DNA from: Palsa-504 sp963839095
Lineage (GTDB): Bacteria; Actinomycetota; Actinomycetes; Streptosporangiales; Streptosporangiaceae
Length of the DNA stretch: 64,000 nucleotides
Direction of reading: 5' to 3'
Assembly (NCBI GenBank): GCA_963839095.1
Contig: CAWIUF010000068.1
Location: forward strand, 1-64,000
Within the stretch, counting starts at the first letter, position 1. Each line of letters begins with the position of its first letter. The notes beneath the pieces were generated by a model. The model was given only the letters and a program-made list of their open reading frames with translations, searched no databases and was not told the origin of the DNA. Of the stretch, positions 44,674 to 52,534 are shown piece after piece. The position numbers were made by a program, and so were the translations under genes.

Positions 44674-44781
44674 TCCGGCCCGCCATCATGGGCCAGACAG
44701 GGAAGGAGCCTGACGTGCTGAGCGCACCCGTCACCCGTCTATCACTAGTGGGCCCAGTCCACCCGCCTGCCCCGGCATACC

Positions 44782-45999
44782 GTGCGACTGCGCCTCACCG
44801 CGCTCTACGGCGGGCTGTTCCTGCTCTGCGGTGCCGGACTGCTCGCCGTTACCAACGCGCTCGTCCGGTATGACAAGGTCGCCGCCCTGCCCGCAGCACT
44901 TCTCGGCGCCTCAGACGCCGGAAAGGGCACCGCAATCGCCATCGAGCGCATCAGCTCGTCCGGGTTGCCAGCCTCACATGGTGACGGCGGCGCCAGTGGC
45001 GTCGCGCAGGCCGCCGGCGCCGCCACGTACGCTGCCACACTCCACCTGCTCCTGATCCAGTCCGGCATCGCCCTGGCCATCATGGCGGTGGCCTCGATCC
45101 TGCTCGGCTGGTTCGTGGCCGGCCGGGTACTCAAGCCGCTGCACACCATCACCACGACCGTTCAGCAGATCACGGCCACCAACCTGCACCAGCGCCTCGC
45201 CCTGGACGGTCCCGACGACGAGCTCAAGGCCCTGGGCGAGACCTTCGACGAACTGCTCGCCCGCCTGGAAACCTCGTTCGACGCTCAGCGCCGCTTCGTC
45301 GCCAACGCCTCCCACGAGTTGCGCACTCCGCTCACCATGATGCGCACCGCGCTCGACGTGGCGACAGGCAAGCCCGCACCACCGCCCCCCGAAGTCCGCG
45401 CGCTCTCCGTCAAGCTCCGCCACGGCCTCGACATGGCGGACCGGCTGCTGGAAAGCTTCCTCACCCTCGCTCGCGCGGACTACATCCCAGTGGCTCAAGA
45501 CGGGACCGCCTATCTCGACCAGGCCGCCGCCGACGCGCTCGCCGCGCACAGCCAGGTCATCAGCGGCATGGGGCTCAGCATCGAACGGGACTTGCAGGCG
45601 ACCCTGGTCCGGGGCAACGAGGTCCTGCTGGCCCGGATGGTCACCAACATCATCGACAATGCCGTCCGCCATAACGAGCCGAACGGATGGGTCCGGGTTG
45701 TCACCGGGATTGACGGAACGTCAGCCCGGCTGGTCGTCGAGACCGGCGGCCGGGTCCTTGACAAGCGACAGGTCTGCGACCTGGCCCGGCCGTTCCGGCG
45801 CATCGGCGCCGAGCGCACCGGGTCAGACAACGGCGTCGGACTTGGCCTGTCGATCGTGGCGGCCGTCGCGGCCGCCCATCACGGCACCCTCGAACTGCAA
45901 GCAAGAAAAGGTGGCGGCCTGCGCGTCACCGTAACCTTGCCGGCCACCGCCCAGCCCGCCTGGGCCGGAGAACTGGCCACCGCCGGAGATCCGGCGTGA
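44782..45999 (+). CDS. Sensor histidine kinase (OmpR-partner type)
   Basis: 405 residues. Two membrane helices (LYGGLFLLCGAGLLAVTNAL and IALAIMAVASILLGWFVAG) flank an ~70-residue extracellular part; HAMP follows, then HisKA with FVANASHELRTPLTMMRTAL (phospho-His), N box NIIDNAVRHN and G2 GVGLGLSIVAAVAAAHHG. The G1 box reads VVETGG rather than the usual VxDxGxG, a notable change at an ATP-site residue. GTG 44782 is the only start after an in-frame stop. It overlaps the response regulator by 4 bases. Confidence 0.92.
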   Translation: MRLRLTALYGGLFLLCGAGLLAVTNALVRYDKVAALPAALLGASDAGKGTAIAIERISSSGLPASHGDGGASGVAQAAGAATYAATLHLLLIQSGIALAIMAVASILLGWFVAGRVLKPLHTITTTVQQITATNLHQRLALDGPDDELKALGETFDELLARLETSFDAQRRFVANASHELRTPLTMMRTALDVATGKPAPPPPEVRALSVKLRHGLDMADRLLESFLTLARADYIPVAQDGTAYLDQAAADALAAHSQVISGMGLSIERDLQATLVRGNEVLLARMVTNIIDNAVRHNEPNGWVRVVTGIDGTSARLVVETGGRVLDKRQVCDLARPFRRIGAERTGSDNGVGLGLSIVAAVAAAHHGTLELQARKGGGLRVTVTLPATAQPAWAGELATAGDPA

Positions 46000-46685
46000 G
46001 AGTGCTCGTCGTGGAAGACGTCAGAAGCCTGGCCGACGACATCGCAGAAGGACTCCAGGATCAGGGATTCGCCGTTGACGTCGCCTACAACGGCATAGAC
46101 GCCGCCTCCAAGCTCGACGTAAACGCCTACCACGTTGCCGTCCTGGACCGCGACCTTCCTGGCATACACGGCGACACGCTATGCCGGATGATCACCGAGG
46201 CCGACAGGCCGGTCATGGTCCTCATGCTCACCGCCGCGGACTCACCCCAGGACCGGGTTGGCGGCCTCGGCCTCGGTGCCGACGACTACCTCACCAAGCC
46301 CTTCCACTTCCCTGAGCTGGTCCTCCGGGTGCGAGCCCTCGCCCGCCGCCAGCCCGCCGCCCGCGCGCGAATCCTGCGCGCCGCAGGCATCGAACTCGAT
46401 CCCCAGCGCCGCAGCGTGACCCGCGACGGGCGCCAGCTGGACCTGTCGGCCAAGGAGTTCGCCGTGCTCGAAGCGCTCCTGCGAGCGGCACCAGCCTTCC
46501 TCAGCACCGAAGACCTTCTCGAGCAGGCATGGGACGAGAACGCCGACCCCTTCACCAACGCCGTCTTCGTCACCGTCAGCCGGCTACGACGCAAACTCGG
46601 CGACCCGCAAGTCATCGAATCCCGGCCCCGGGTCGGTTACCACATTCCAGACCCGGCGCCGGTACCTCCCGGGACTATTCGGTAA
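45996..46685 (+). CDS. OmpR/PhoB-type response regulator
   Basis: 229 residues. Receiver with acidic VVEDVR, phospho-Asp in HVAVLDRDLPGIHGD, Thr in MLTAAD and Lys in DDYLTKPFHFPELVLR. The winged-helix output domain has LDLSAKEFAVLEALLRAAPA and NAVFVTVSRLRRKLG. It probably controls the MacAB-like operon through the GTTAGG boxes at 44657. The gene order (exporter operon divergent from kinase/regulator) suggests a drug- or envelope-stress circuit. Confidence 0.95.
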   Translation: MRVLVVEDVRSLADDIAEGLQDQGFAVDVAYNGIDAASKLDVNAYHVAVLDRDLPGIHGDTLCRMITEADRPVMVLMLTAADSPQDRVGGLGLGADDYLTKPFHFPELVLRVRALARRQPAARARILRAAGIELDPQRRSVTRDGRQLDLSAKEFAVLEALLRAAPAFLSTEDLLEQAWDENADPFTNAVFVTVSRLRRKLGDPQVIESRPRVGYHIPDPAPVPPGTIR

Positions 46686-46722
46686 CCCATGGAAGCCTTC
46701 GCCGCCCGTTCGTACTCGTGGA

Positions 46723-46905
46723 TCAGGTCGCTGAGGACGCTGCGACGTCGTATCCGCGCAGCCGTTCCCAGGTGGTGGCAGGTGTTGGTGTCGCCGCCCG
46801 CGCCTGGACCACTATCTCGTCAGCGGCCGGCTCGCGTAGCTCGACGTCTTCGGCCTGCAGGACCTCGGGGCCGCCATAGTGCCAGAAGCGCGCTGCTCTT
46901 ACCAC
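46723..46905 (-). pseudogene. N-terminal stub of a quinone oxidoreductase/zinc-type alcohol dehydrogenase
   Basis: ATG 46905 reads MVRAARFWHYGGPEVLQAED, then VELREPAADEIVVQARAA, typical of MDR quinone oxidoreductases. The text after residue 38 (TPTPATTWERLRGYDV) no longer fits the family, and the change falls exactly where the 19-bp repeat at 46769 lies. The rest of the enzyme is missing. Confidence 0.65.
46769..46787. repeat. 19-bp direct repeat, left copy (attachment-site candidate)
   Basis: CAGGTGGTGGCAGGTGTTG here is identical to 56725-56743, where it is the 3' end of a tRNA-Tyr-like sequence (complement of the acceptor and CCA). Flanks also resemble each other on the left (GCCGTT before both). 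Same orientation, 9.96 kb apart. Confidence 0.6.
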
Positions 46906-46955
46906 CTGCTCTGCTTCACGAGGCTGATCTCGAACGGGGCCGGGCGCGAGCGCGG

Positions 46956-47190
46956 TTAGCGAGACGCGATCTCGGGCTGCTCGGCACCATGAGGGATGTC
47001 GATACGGTCCTCCCCGGTACGCAGGGCGCGCAGGATCACGGCGGCAACGTCAGCCGGCGCTTTGCCGTACCAGCCCGGGCTCAGTCTGCTGCCCGGGCTG
47101 GAAGCGGCCTCCGGCGAACTCGGTCGCGGTGGTGGAGGGCAGCACCGCCCCGACGGTCACCCCGGTGTCCTCCAGTTCCCTGCCGCCGTC
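46956..47190 (-). pseudogene. C-terminal fragment of a short-chain dehydrogenase
   Basis: Leftward frames read GVTVGAVLPSTTATEFAGGR, then after a shift near 47075 GKAPADVAAVILRALRTGED and IDIPHGAEQPEIASR before a stop at 46956. This is the tail of a classical SDR (after the YxxxK step). The nucleotide-binding half is gone. Confidence 0.6.
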
Positions 47191-47191
47191 A

Positions 47192-48213
47192 TCAGGACAG
47201 CGGCGCCTCCGCAGCGAGGCCAACCAGGGACTGATAGGCGGGGTAGCTCAGGAGGCTGGAGTCGTAGACGGCGCGTCACGCGGCTGATCTTGCCGGCCTG
47301 GTCGAGCTCGATGCAGGTGTGGCCGCGGCGCATCGGGGCGGCGACGGGGGCCGCCTACCACTCGTAGCCGCCGCCCTGGGAGCTGCCCTCGGCGTGGATC
47401 AGCGCGGCGCCCGGCCCGTACGGGAGCCGTCCGAGCGCCCGGGTGTAGTAGCGCTGGGCCTGGAGCTGGCCGCGGACGCGGGTGTGCGCGGCCATGTCCT
47501 CGTGAACCACGTCGAGCGGACATCAGCGCGACGGCCGCGGTGGCGTCGCCCGCCGCGAACGCGGCCTGCAGCTTCGTGGCGGCCTTGACAACGGCGGGGT
47601 CGGCTTCTGCTCGGAGTCCCTGAAGTCGGCGGGGTAGGTGCTGGCGATGTTGTTCGGGATGAGGGAGCTGCGGCCGTCCCAGTAGTCGACCCAGCGGATG
47701 ATCTTGCTGGTTGCCGTCGAAGGTGACGGTGGACAGGGCCCGGATCTCCTGGCCGAAGAACGCGGGGGTGTCCACGAACTCGATCGCGGCGCTTCGTGCG
47801 TCGCCGACGATGCGCAGCGGGTAGGAGACGCGCGCGGCGGGCAGTTCGGTGAAGACGTGGTGAAGAACTCGGTGCTGATCGCCTGCCAGCTGGTCAGGGC
47901 GACACCCAGGCAGGCGTCGAGGTAGGCGGTGTTCGTCCGGGAGAAGTAGGACATGATCCCAGCGGTGTCGTGCTTGCTCTTGGCGGTGAAGAAGCCGCGG
48001 AAGATCGCGGCGACCTCGGGAGTGCAGTGAGAGGTGTCCAGTGGCGCCGGGCGGATAGGGAAGCCCTGCTCCCGTCCCGCTGTTCGCCGCGACGGCCTCC
48101 CCGGTGGCCGCGTGTGCCGTTCCGGCCGCGAAAAGGCCTGCGGTACCGAGAGCTGCAGCCGTCCCGGCCGCCGCCCCGGCGCGGAGTATCGTCCGCCTCG
48201 TAAGTTCCCTGCT
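47192..48213 (-). pseudogene. Exported NTF2/SnoaL-like protein with Tat signal, heavily frameshifted
   Basis: A start at 48213 (MKHANQQGT) leads, after a one-base shift, to a twin-arginine signal, RRTILRAGAAAGTAAALGTA. Two NTF2-like modules follow in several frames: CTPEVAAIFRGFFTAKSKHD, then TAYLDACLGVALTSWQAIST, FVDTPAFFGQEIRALSTVTF, SKIIRWVDYWDGRSSLIPNN, then AATKLQAAFAAGDATAAVAL, and a last ELDQAGKISRV before a stop at 47192. At least five shifts and one in-frame TAG (after GGGYEW) are needed. It is one of the most decayed genes of the window. Confidence 0.65.
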
Positions 48214-48382
48214 GATTCGCGTGCTTCATTCGTGGTGACCTCTCGTGCCGGTTGGTGCGGAGATTGCGAATGGCATTTGCTGCTTCCCCCGGCCAGTTTT
48301 GGTCTTGGATCGGCGGCCACCGCGCGGGTGGCCGGCGATCCAGGATCACCGATCTTGCCTGGGTTGATGTTCGGGCTGGCAG

Positions 48383-48766
48383 CTACGCGGATTGCCAGGT
48401 GACCAGGTCGAAGTCGTTGCCCTCCGGGTCGGAGAACGTGGAGTGGCGGATCGCCGGGAGCGTGACCTCGTTAAGCCGCTTGGCGCCCAGGCCGGTCAGC
48501 CGCCTGGTCTCCTCGTCGTGGTGCTCGGTGAGCAGGATGGGACGGAGCCTGTTCTTGGCCGTCCCGGGCTCGGTGACCTCGTGGAAGATCAGCCGGGGAC
48601 CGCTCGCCGGGTCGGTGGCGTCAACCGCCATGTCCCCGGCGACGGCGCCCGGGCTGACCGGGCGGCCGAGGACCTTCCCCCAGAACTCCGCCAGGGCGGC
48701 GGGGTCAGCGCAGTCGATGTTCAAAGCTGCGAAACCCAGGCTGACGGCAGGGGCAGGTGCGTTCAT
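48383..48766 (-). CDS. VOC family (glyoxalase-like) protein
   Basis: 127 residues. The pattern FAALNIDCADPAALAEFWGK, PRLIFHEVTEPGTAKNRLRP and STFSDPEGNDFDLV is that of the small Glyoxalase_6-type VOC proteins in actinomycetes, often involved in binding or resistance to small toxic molecules. It is divergent from the MerR regulator with a palindromic promoter between, so MerR probably controls it. Confidence 0.88.
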   Translation of the reverse strand: MNAPAPAVSLGFAALNIDCADPAALAEFWGKVLGRPVSPGAVAGDMAVDATDPASGPRLIFHEVTEPGTAKNRLRPILLTEHHDEETRRLTGLGAKRLNEVTLPAIRHSTFSDPEGNDFDLVTWQSA

Positions 48767-48886
48767 GATCGTTTCCCTCCAGTAGGTTCATCCACGGATG
48801 ACCTCGGGCACGGTGTTCGCGGCCGACTTCCTCCACCTTCGGCGGTGCCCCAGCGGGAGGGTCAACAGCGGCCTGCGGCCTGGACT

Positions 48887-48911
48887 CTCCCCTAAGGGGA
48901 GGGCGCATACT
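48887..48911. promoter_or_regulatory. MerR-type operator and promoter
   Basis: CTCCCCT-A-AGGGGAG (48887-48901) is a perfect palindrome directly before CATACT (48906-48911), a good -10 box. The MerR start codon follows only seven bases later, so its message is probably leaderless. Confidence 0.65.
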
Positions 48912-48917
48912 GGGCAG

Positions 48918-49742
48918 GTGCCAGCCGCCCTGACCATCGGTGACTTCTCCCGCGCCACGCAGCTGAGCGTCAAGACGCTGCGCCACTATCACCGCGTCGG
49001 GCTCCTGGCGCCGGCCGACGTCGACACGGACACCGGGTACCGGCGGTACACGACCGGCCAGATCCCGACGGCCCAGGTCATCCGCCGCTTCCGGGACCTG
49101 GACATGCCGCTGGACCAGATTCACGCCGTGCTGGAGGCTCCTGACCTGCGCGTGCGCAACGAGCTCATCTCCGCGCACCTGGCCAGCCTCGAGCAGAACC
49201 TGGCCCGCACGCAGTCCGCGGTGGCGTCGCTGCGCGACCTGCTCGCCGGCCCGCCTGCCGCCGCACCGGTCAGCCACCGCCGGGTCGGCGCCACGACGGC
49301 GGCGGCCGTCACCGCCGTCATCGCGATGAGCGACCTGCTGCCCTGGTACCTGGGCGCGCTCGGCGAGCTGCAGGCCACGGTCGACGCGCTGGGCGTGCGC
49401 GCGGCTGGCCCGGCGGGCGGGATCTTCGCCGGGGAACTGTTCGCCGACGAGCGGGGGGAGGTCACGGTCTTCGTCCCGACGACAACCGAGATCCAGCGGC
49501 TAGGCCGGGTCGAACCGGTCGTCGTGCCGGCCGCCGAGCTCGCGGTCACCGTGCACCCCGGCTCGCTCGCCGACGTCGACCGGGCCTACGGGGCGCTGGC
49601 CGCCTACGTGGCAAGCCACGCGCTGCAGGTGGACGGCCCGATCCGGGAGCACTACCTCGTCGGCCGCCAGGACACCACCGACGAGAACGCGTGGCGCACC
49701 GAGATCTGCTGGCCCATCTTCAGCACCGGGGCCGCCGCCTGA
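48918..49742 (+). CDS. MerR family regulator with GyrI-like effector domain
   Basis: 274 residues from GTG 48918. MerR helix-turn-helix: LTIGDFSRATQLSVKTLRHY, HRVGLLAPADVDTDTGYRRY; dimer helix with RRFRDLDMPLDQIHAVLEAP. The C-terminal half (from about 125) is a GyrI/AraC-effector-like domain with VFVPTTTEIQRLGRVEPVVV and IREHYLVGRQDT. This is the drug-sensing BmrR/TipA type rather than a metal sensor (no Cys cluster). The operator overlaps its own promoter. Confidence 0.9.
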   Translation: MPAALTIGDFSRATQLSVKTLRHYHRVGLLAPADVDTDTGYRRYTTGQIPTAQVIRRFRDLDMPLDQIHAVLEAPDLRVRNELISAHLASLEQNLARTQSAVASLRDLLAGPPAAAPVSHRRVGATTAAAVTAVIAMSDLLPWYLGALGELQATVDALGVRAAGPAGGIFAGELFADERGEVTVFVPTTTEIQRLGRVEPVVVPAAELAVTVHPGSLADVDRAYGALAAYVASHALQVDGPIREHYLVGRQDTTDENAWRTEICWPIFSTGAAA

Positions 49743-49808
49743 AGATGCACTCGCGGCAGGCAAGCCCGTCACGGCTGGCAGCCGGGTCCCGCCTGTTCGC
49801 CGCTTAGA

Positions 49809-50288
49809 TCAGGCCGGCTCACCGATGTCGCGGGCCATCCACCCGGGCGTGTCGAAGCGCACCGGCTGCGCGCCCGCTAGCGCTGTGAGGTGATCCTCGA
49901 TGCCCTCCAGCTCGGCGGCGCCGATTCGCTGCGCCCACTGATCGCGGAGCTCGTCAAAGATCGCCTCGCCCTGGCGGAGCACGTCGAAGCCGAGCTCGGT
50001 CACCCGAAGGCGCTTGCGGCGGGCGTCGCGCGGGTCCGGGTCGCGGGCGACGTACCCGCGCTCCTGCAGGACCGCGATGGTCTTCGCGGCCGACTGCTTG
50101 GTGATCGACAGGCGGCGGGCTAGCTCTGAGGCGCTGTCGGCCCCGGCGGCGATGGCCCGCATGGCGAAGTCATGAACCGGGCGCACGTCCTCGTAGCCGC
50201 GGTCGGCCAGCTCGGCGGTCGCGGCATTCACCAGCGTGCGGAACCCCCCGAGCAGCAGCAGCGCGAGATCAGCGCCAGAGCGAGACAT
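49809..50288 (-). CDS. MarR family transcriptional regulator
   Basis: 159 residues. Winged helix: FAMRAIAAGADSASELARRL, SITKQSAAKTIAVLQERGYV and a basic wing RDPDPRDARRKRLRVTE. It faces the alpha/beta-hydrolase gene across an 81-base gap containing a 38-base inverted repeat. The simplest reading is an autorepressor that also represses the hydrolase and is released by a hydrophobic ligand. Confidence 0.92.
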   Translation of the reverse strand: MSRSGADLALLLLGGFRTLVNAATAELADRGYEDVRPVHDFAMRAIAAGADSASELARRLSITKQSAAKTIAVLQERGYVARDPDPRDARRKRLRVTELGFDVLRQGEAIFDELRDQWAQRIGAAELEGIEDHLTALAGAQPVRFDTPGWMARDIGEPA

Positions 50289-50315
50289 GCGAGAAGGATA
50301 CGGCCCTCGACAAAA

Positions 50316-50353
50316 GACAGCCAGGGTGACTATGATTAGTCACCCTGGCTGTC
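50316..50353. promoter_or_regulatory. 38-base perfect inverted repeat, MarR operator
   Basis: Two perfect 17-base arms beginning GACAGCCAGGGTGACTA around a 4-base TGAT spacer. It occupies the middle of the MarR/hydrolase intergenic region. The arms are longer than a single MarR site needs, so two dimers may bind. The right arm ends 16 bases before the hydrolase start. Confidence 0.8.
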
Positions 50354-50369
50354 GAAATAAGGAGAGGTC

Positions 50370-51257
50370 ATGACTACCGCACCAGCAGGACTCACCGTCC
50401 CCGAGATCACCCACCACCGCGCCCGCGTCAACGGAACGACCCTGCATTACGCCGCCGCCGGCACCGCCGGGTCCCCGGTCCTGCTGGTCCACGGGTTCCC
50501 CGAGACCTGGAGGGCGTTCCGCAAGCTCATCCCCCTGCTCGCCGCCAGCCACCGGGTCTTCGCCGTGGACCTGCGCGGCTTCGGCGACTCGGACACCGCG
50601 CCAGCCGACTACGACAGCAAGGCCTCGGCCGAGGACCTGCACCAGCTGATCGCGCACCTCGGCCTCGGCCCCGTCCACCTGACCGGGCAGGACATCAGCG
50701 GGGCGACGGTCTTCCGGCTGGCCGCCGCCCACCCGGAAGACGTGCTCAGCCTCACCGCCATCGAGACGAGCCTGCCCGGCTTCGGCTGGGAGATGCTGGC
50801 CGACCTCACCCGCAGCGGCGCCTGGCACATCGGAGTCCTCGCCGCGCCCGGCATCCCCGAGATGCTCCTGGCCGGCCGCGAGCGCGAGTTCCTCGGGCAG
50901 TACGCGTTCCCGTCCATGACCGCCGTCCCGGGCGCGGTCACCGATGCCGACATCGACGACTTCGCCCGCGCCTACGCGCGCCCCGACGGCTGGCGCGGCG
51001 CGGCCGGCCTCTACCGGTCACTGCTCCGGGAAGGGCCCGAGCTCCAGGCCATCGCCGAGTCCCCCGGGCTGACCGTGCCCGTGCTCGCGGTCGGGGCCGG
51101 CGGCGGCCCGTTCACGGCCAGCACCATGTCCCAGGCCGCGCCCGCGGGCATCAGTTCCGTCCAGCTCAACGGCGTCGGCCACTACGCCGCGATGGAGGCC
51201 CCCGAGGAGCTGGCAAAGGCCGTCCTCGGCTTCATCGACGGCATCGACGGCGCCTAG
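50370..51257 (+). CDS. Alpha/beta-hydrolase, epoxide hydrolase/haloalkane dehalogenase-like
   Basis: 295 residues, cytosolic. Oxyanion motif LLVHGFPETWRAFRKLIPLL, DLRGFGDSD, a nucleophile elbow GQDISG with Asp (as in epoxide hydrolases and dehalogenases, instead of Ser), and catalytic His in GVGHYAAMEAPEELA. ATAAGGAGAGGTC precedes the ATG, a strong ribosome site. It is the evident target of the divergent MarR gene. The substrate is unknown; a detoxification role is likely. Confidence 0.9.
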   Translation: MTTAPAGLTVPEITHHRARVNGTTLHYAAAGTAGSPVLLVHGFPETWRAFRKLIPLLAASHRVFAVDLRGFGDSDTAPADYDSKASAEDLHQLIAHLGLGPVHLTGQDISGATVFRLAAAHPEDVLSLTAIETSLPGFGWEMLADLTRSGAWHIGVLAAPGIPEMLLAGREREFLGQYAFPSMTAVPGAVTDADIDDFARAYARPDGWRGAAGLYRSLLREGPELQAIAESPGLTVPVLAVGAGGGPFTASTMSQAAPAGISSVQLNGVGHYAAMEAPEELAKAVLGFIDGIDGA

Positions 51258-51299
51258 GTCACCGGAGCCAGGCGCCGGGTACGGTCGGGGTTATGCCCG

Positions 51300-51677
51300 C
51301 TGCACCGCGCTCAGCTGGGTGTGCTCGCGCGAGTCGTGCGCGGTGCTGCCGCGCCGACGGTGGTGTGCGGGGACCTCAACGTCGACCGCGCCAGTTTCCT
51401 GTTCGGCGAGTTCGTAACGGAAGCCGGGCTGGCTGATGCGTTCAGGGGGAACTGCCCCGCCACGTTCCGCGCCGAGTACCTGCCGCCGGGCAAGACGCCG
51501 CACTGCATTGACTTCATCCTGACCTCTGGCCGGCTCAAAGCCGAAGCCGCCACGGTGGTGTTCGCGGGCAAGGAGCCGATCCCCGGTGGCCCGGGCTACG
51601 TCTCCGACCACGTCGGGCTGCGTGCCAGCCTGGCCCTGCCGCCGACCCCAGTCACGGAGCCCGCGACGCCCGGCTGA
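51300..51677 (+). pseudogene. C-terminal fragment of an endonuclease/exonuclease/phosphatase (EEP) family protein
   Basis: The frame reads LHRAQLGVLARVVRG, TVVCGDLNVDRASFLFGEFV, CIDFILTSGRL and GPGYVSDHVGLRASLALP. The GDLNVD and SDHVGL elements are the last two catalytic motifs of the DNase I-like fold. The first half, with the metal-binding Glu, is missing, and no start codon precedes the fragment in frame. Confidence 0.65.
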
Positions 51678-51832
51678 CGCCCGCCGCTCGTCAACACTCA
51701 AGGCCCCCGCAGCCTCAGGTTGCGCCCGGCGGCGAGACGGCCGCTGCCCTAGAGAGGGCTACAGCGGCTGCCCCAAGCGGCGCTGCAGCGCCGGCAAGCC
51801 GACTCTCCCCCGGGTTGCCGGGCTGGCCGCGG

Positions 51833-52534
51833 CTACCGCCGGCCCGCCAGCCCGGCCTGGTAGGCCAAGACCACGAGCTGGGCGCGATCGCGGGCACCGA
51901 GCTTGGTCATCGCGTGGTTGGCGTGCGTCTTGACGGTCAGCGGGCTGAGCGTGAGGTGGTCGGCTATCTCGGCGTTGGACATGCCCGTCGCCACGAGGGC
52001 GACGATCTCGCGCTCCCGTTCGGTCAGCGCGTCGACCAGTCCGGGGGGTGCCTGCGGCGCGCGGTCGTCCAGGGTGAGGTACCGCGCGATGAGGCCACGG
52101 GTTGCCGCCGGGGAGAGCAGGGAGTCGCCGCGGGCCACCGTCCGGATCGCCTCGATCAGCGCGTCGGGCCGTGCTCCCTTGCCGAGGAACCCGCTGGCGC
52201 CCGCGCGGAGCGCCTCGAAGACGTACTCGTCGACCTCGAACGTGGTCAGGATCAAGATCTTGACGCCGGCCAGGCTCTCGTCGGCCGTGATCTGCCGGGT
52301 CGCGGCCAGGCCGTCGAGTTCGGGCATCCGGATGTCCATCAGCACCACGTCAGCGCGCTCCTGCTTGGCCAGCCTGATCGCCTGCCTGCCGGTCGCCGCC
52401 TCGCCGACCACGGTCAGGTCGGGCGCGCTGTCGACCATCATCCGCAGCCCGGCCCGCACCAGTTCCTGGTCGTCCGCGAGCAGCACCCGGGTCGGGGGCG
52501 CGCAGGCCGCGCCGCCGGTGATGCCGCCGGTCAT
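51833..52534 (-). CDS. NarL/LuxR-type response regulator
   Basis: 233 residues from ATG 52534. Receiver: VLLADDQELVRAGLRMMVDS, phospho-Asp in DVVLMDIRMPELDGLAA, LILTTFEVDE and FLGKGARPDALI. LuxR output: LTEREREIVALVATGMSNAE, IADHLTLSPLTVKTHANHAM. It overlaps the kinase stop by 4 bases. The pair is divergent from an MMPL transporter, which it probably controls. Confidence 0.95.
   Translation of the reverse strand: MTGGITGGAACAPPTRVLLADDQELVRAGLRMMVDSAPDLTVVGEAATGRQAIRLAKQERADVVLMDIRMPELDGLAATRQITADESLAGVKILILTTFEVDEYVFEALRAGASGFLGKGARPDALIEAIRTVARGDSLLSPAATRGLIARYLTLDDRAPQAPPGLVDALTEREREIVALVATGMSNAEIADHLTLSPLTVKTHANHAMTKLGARDRAQLVVLAYQAGLAGRR

Noticed and set aside
44057..44713. A 218-codon rightward frame opposite the lipoprotein gene
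   Set aside because: Antisense shadow of a gene with a signal peptide, lipobox and conserved repeats.
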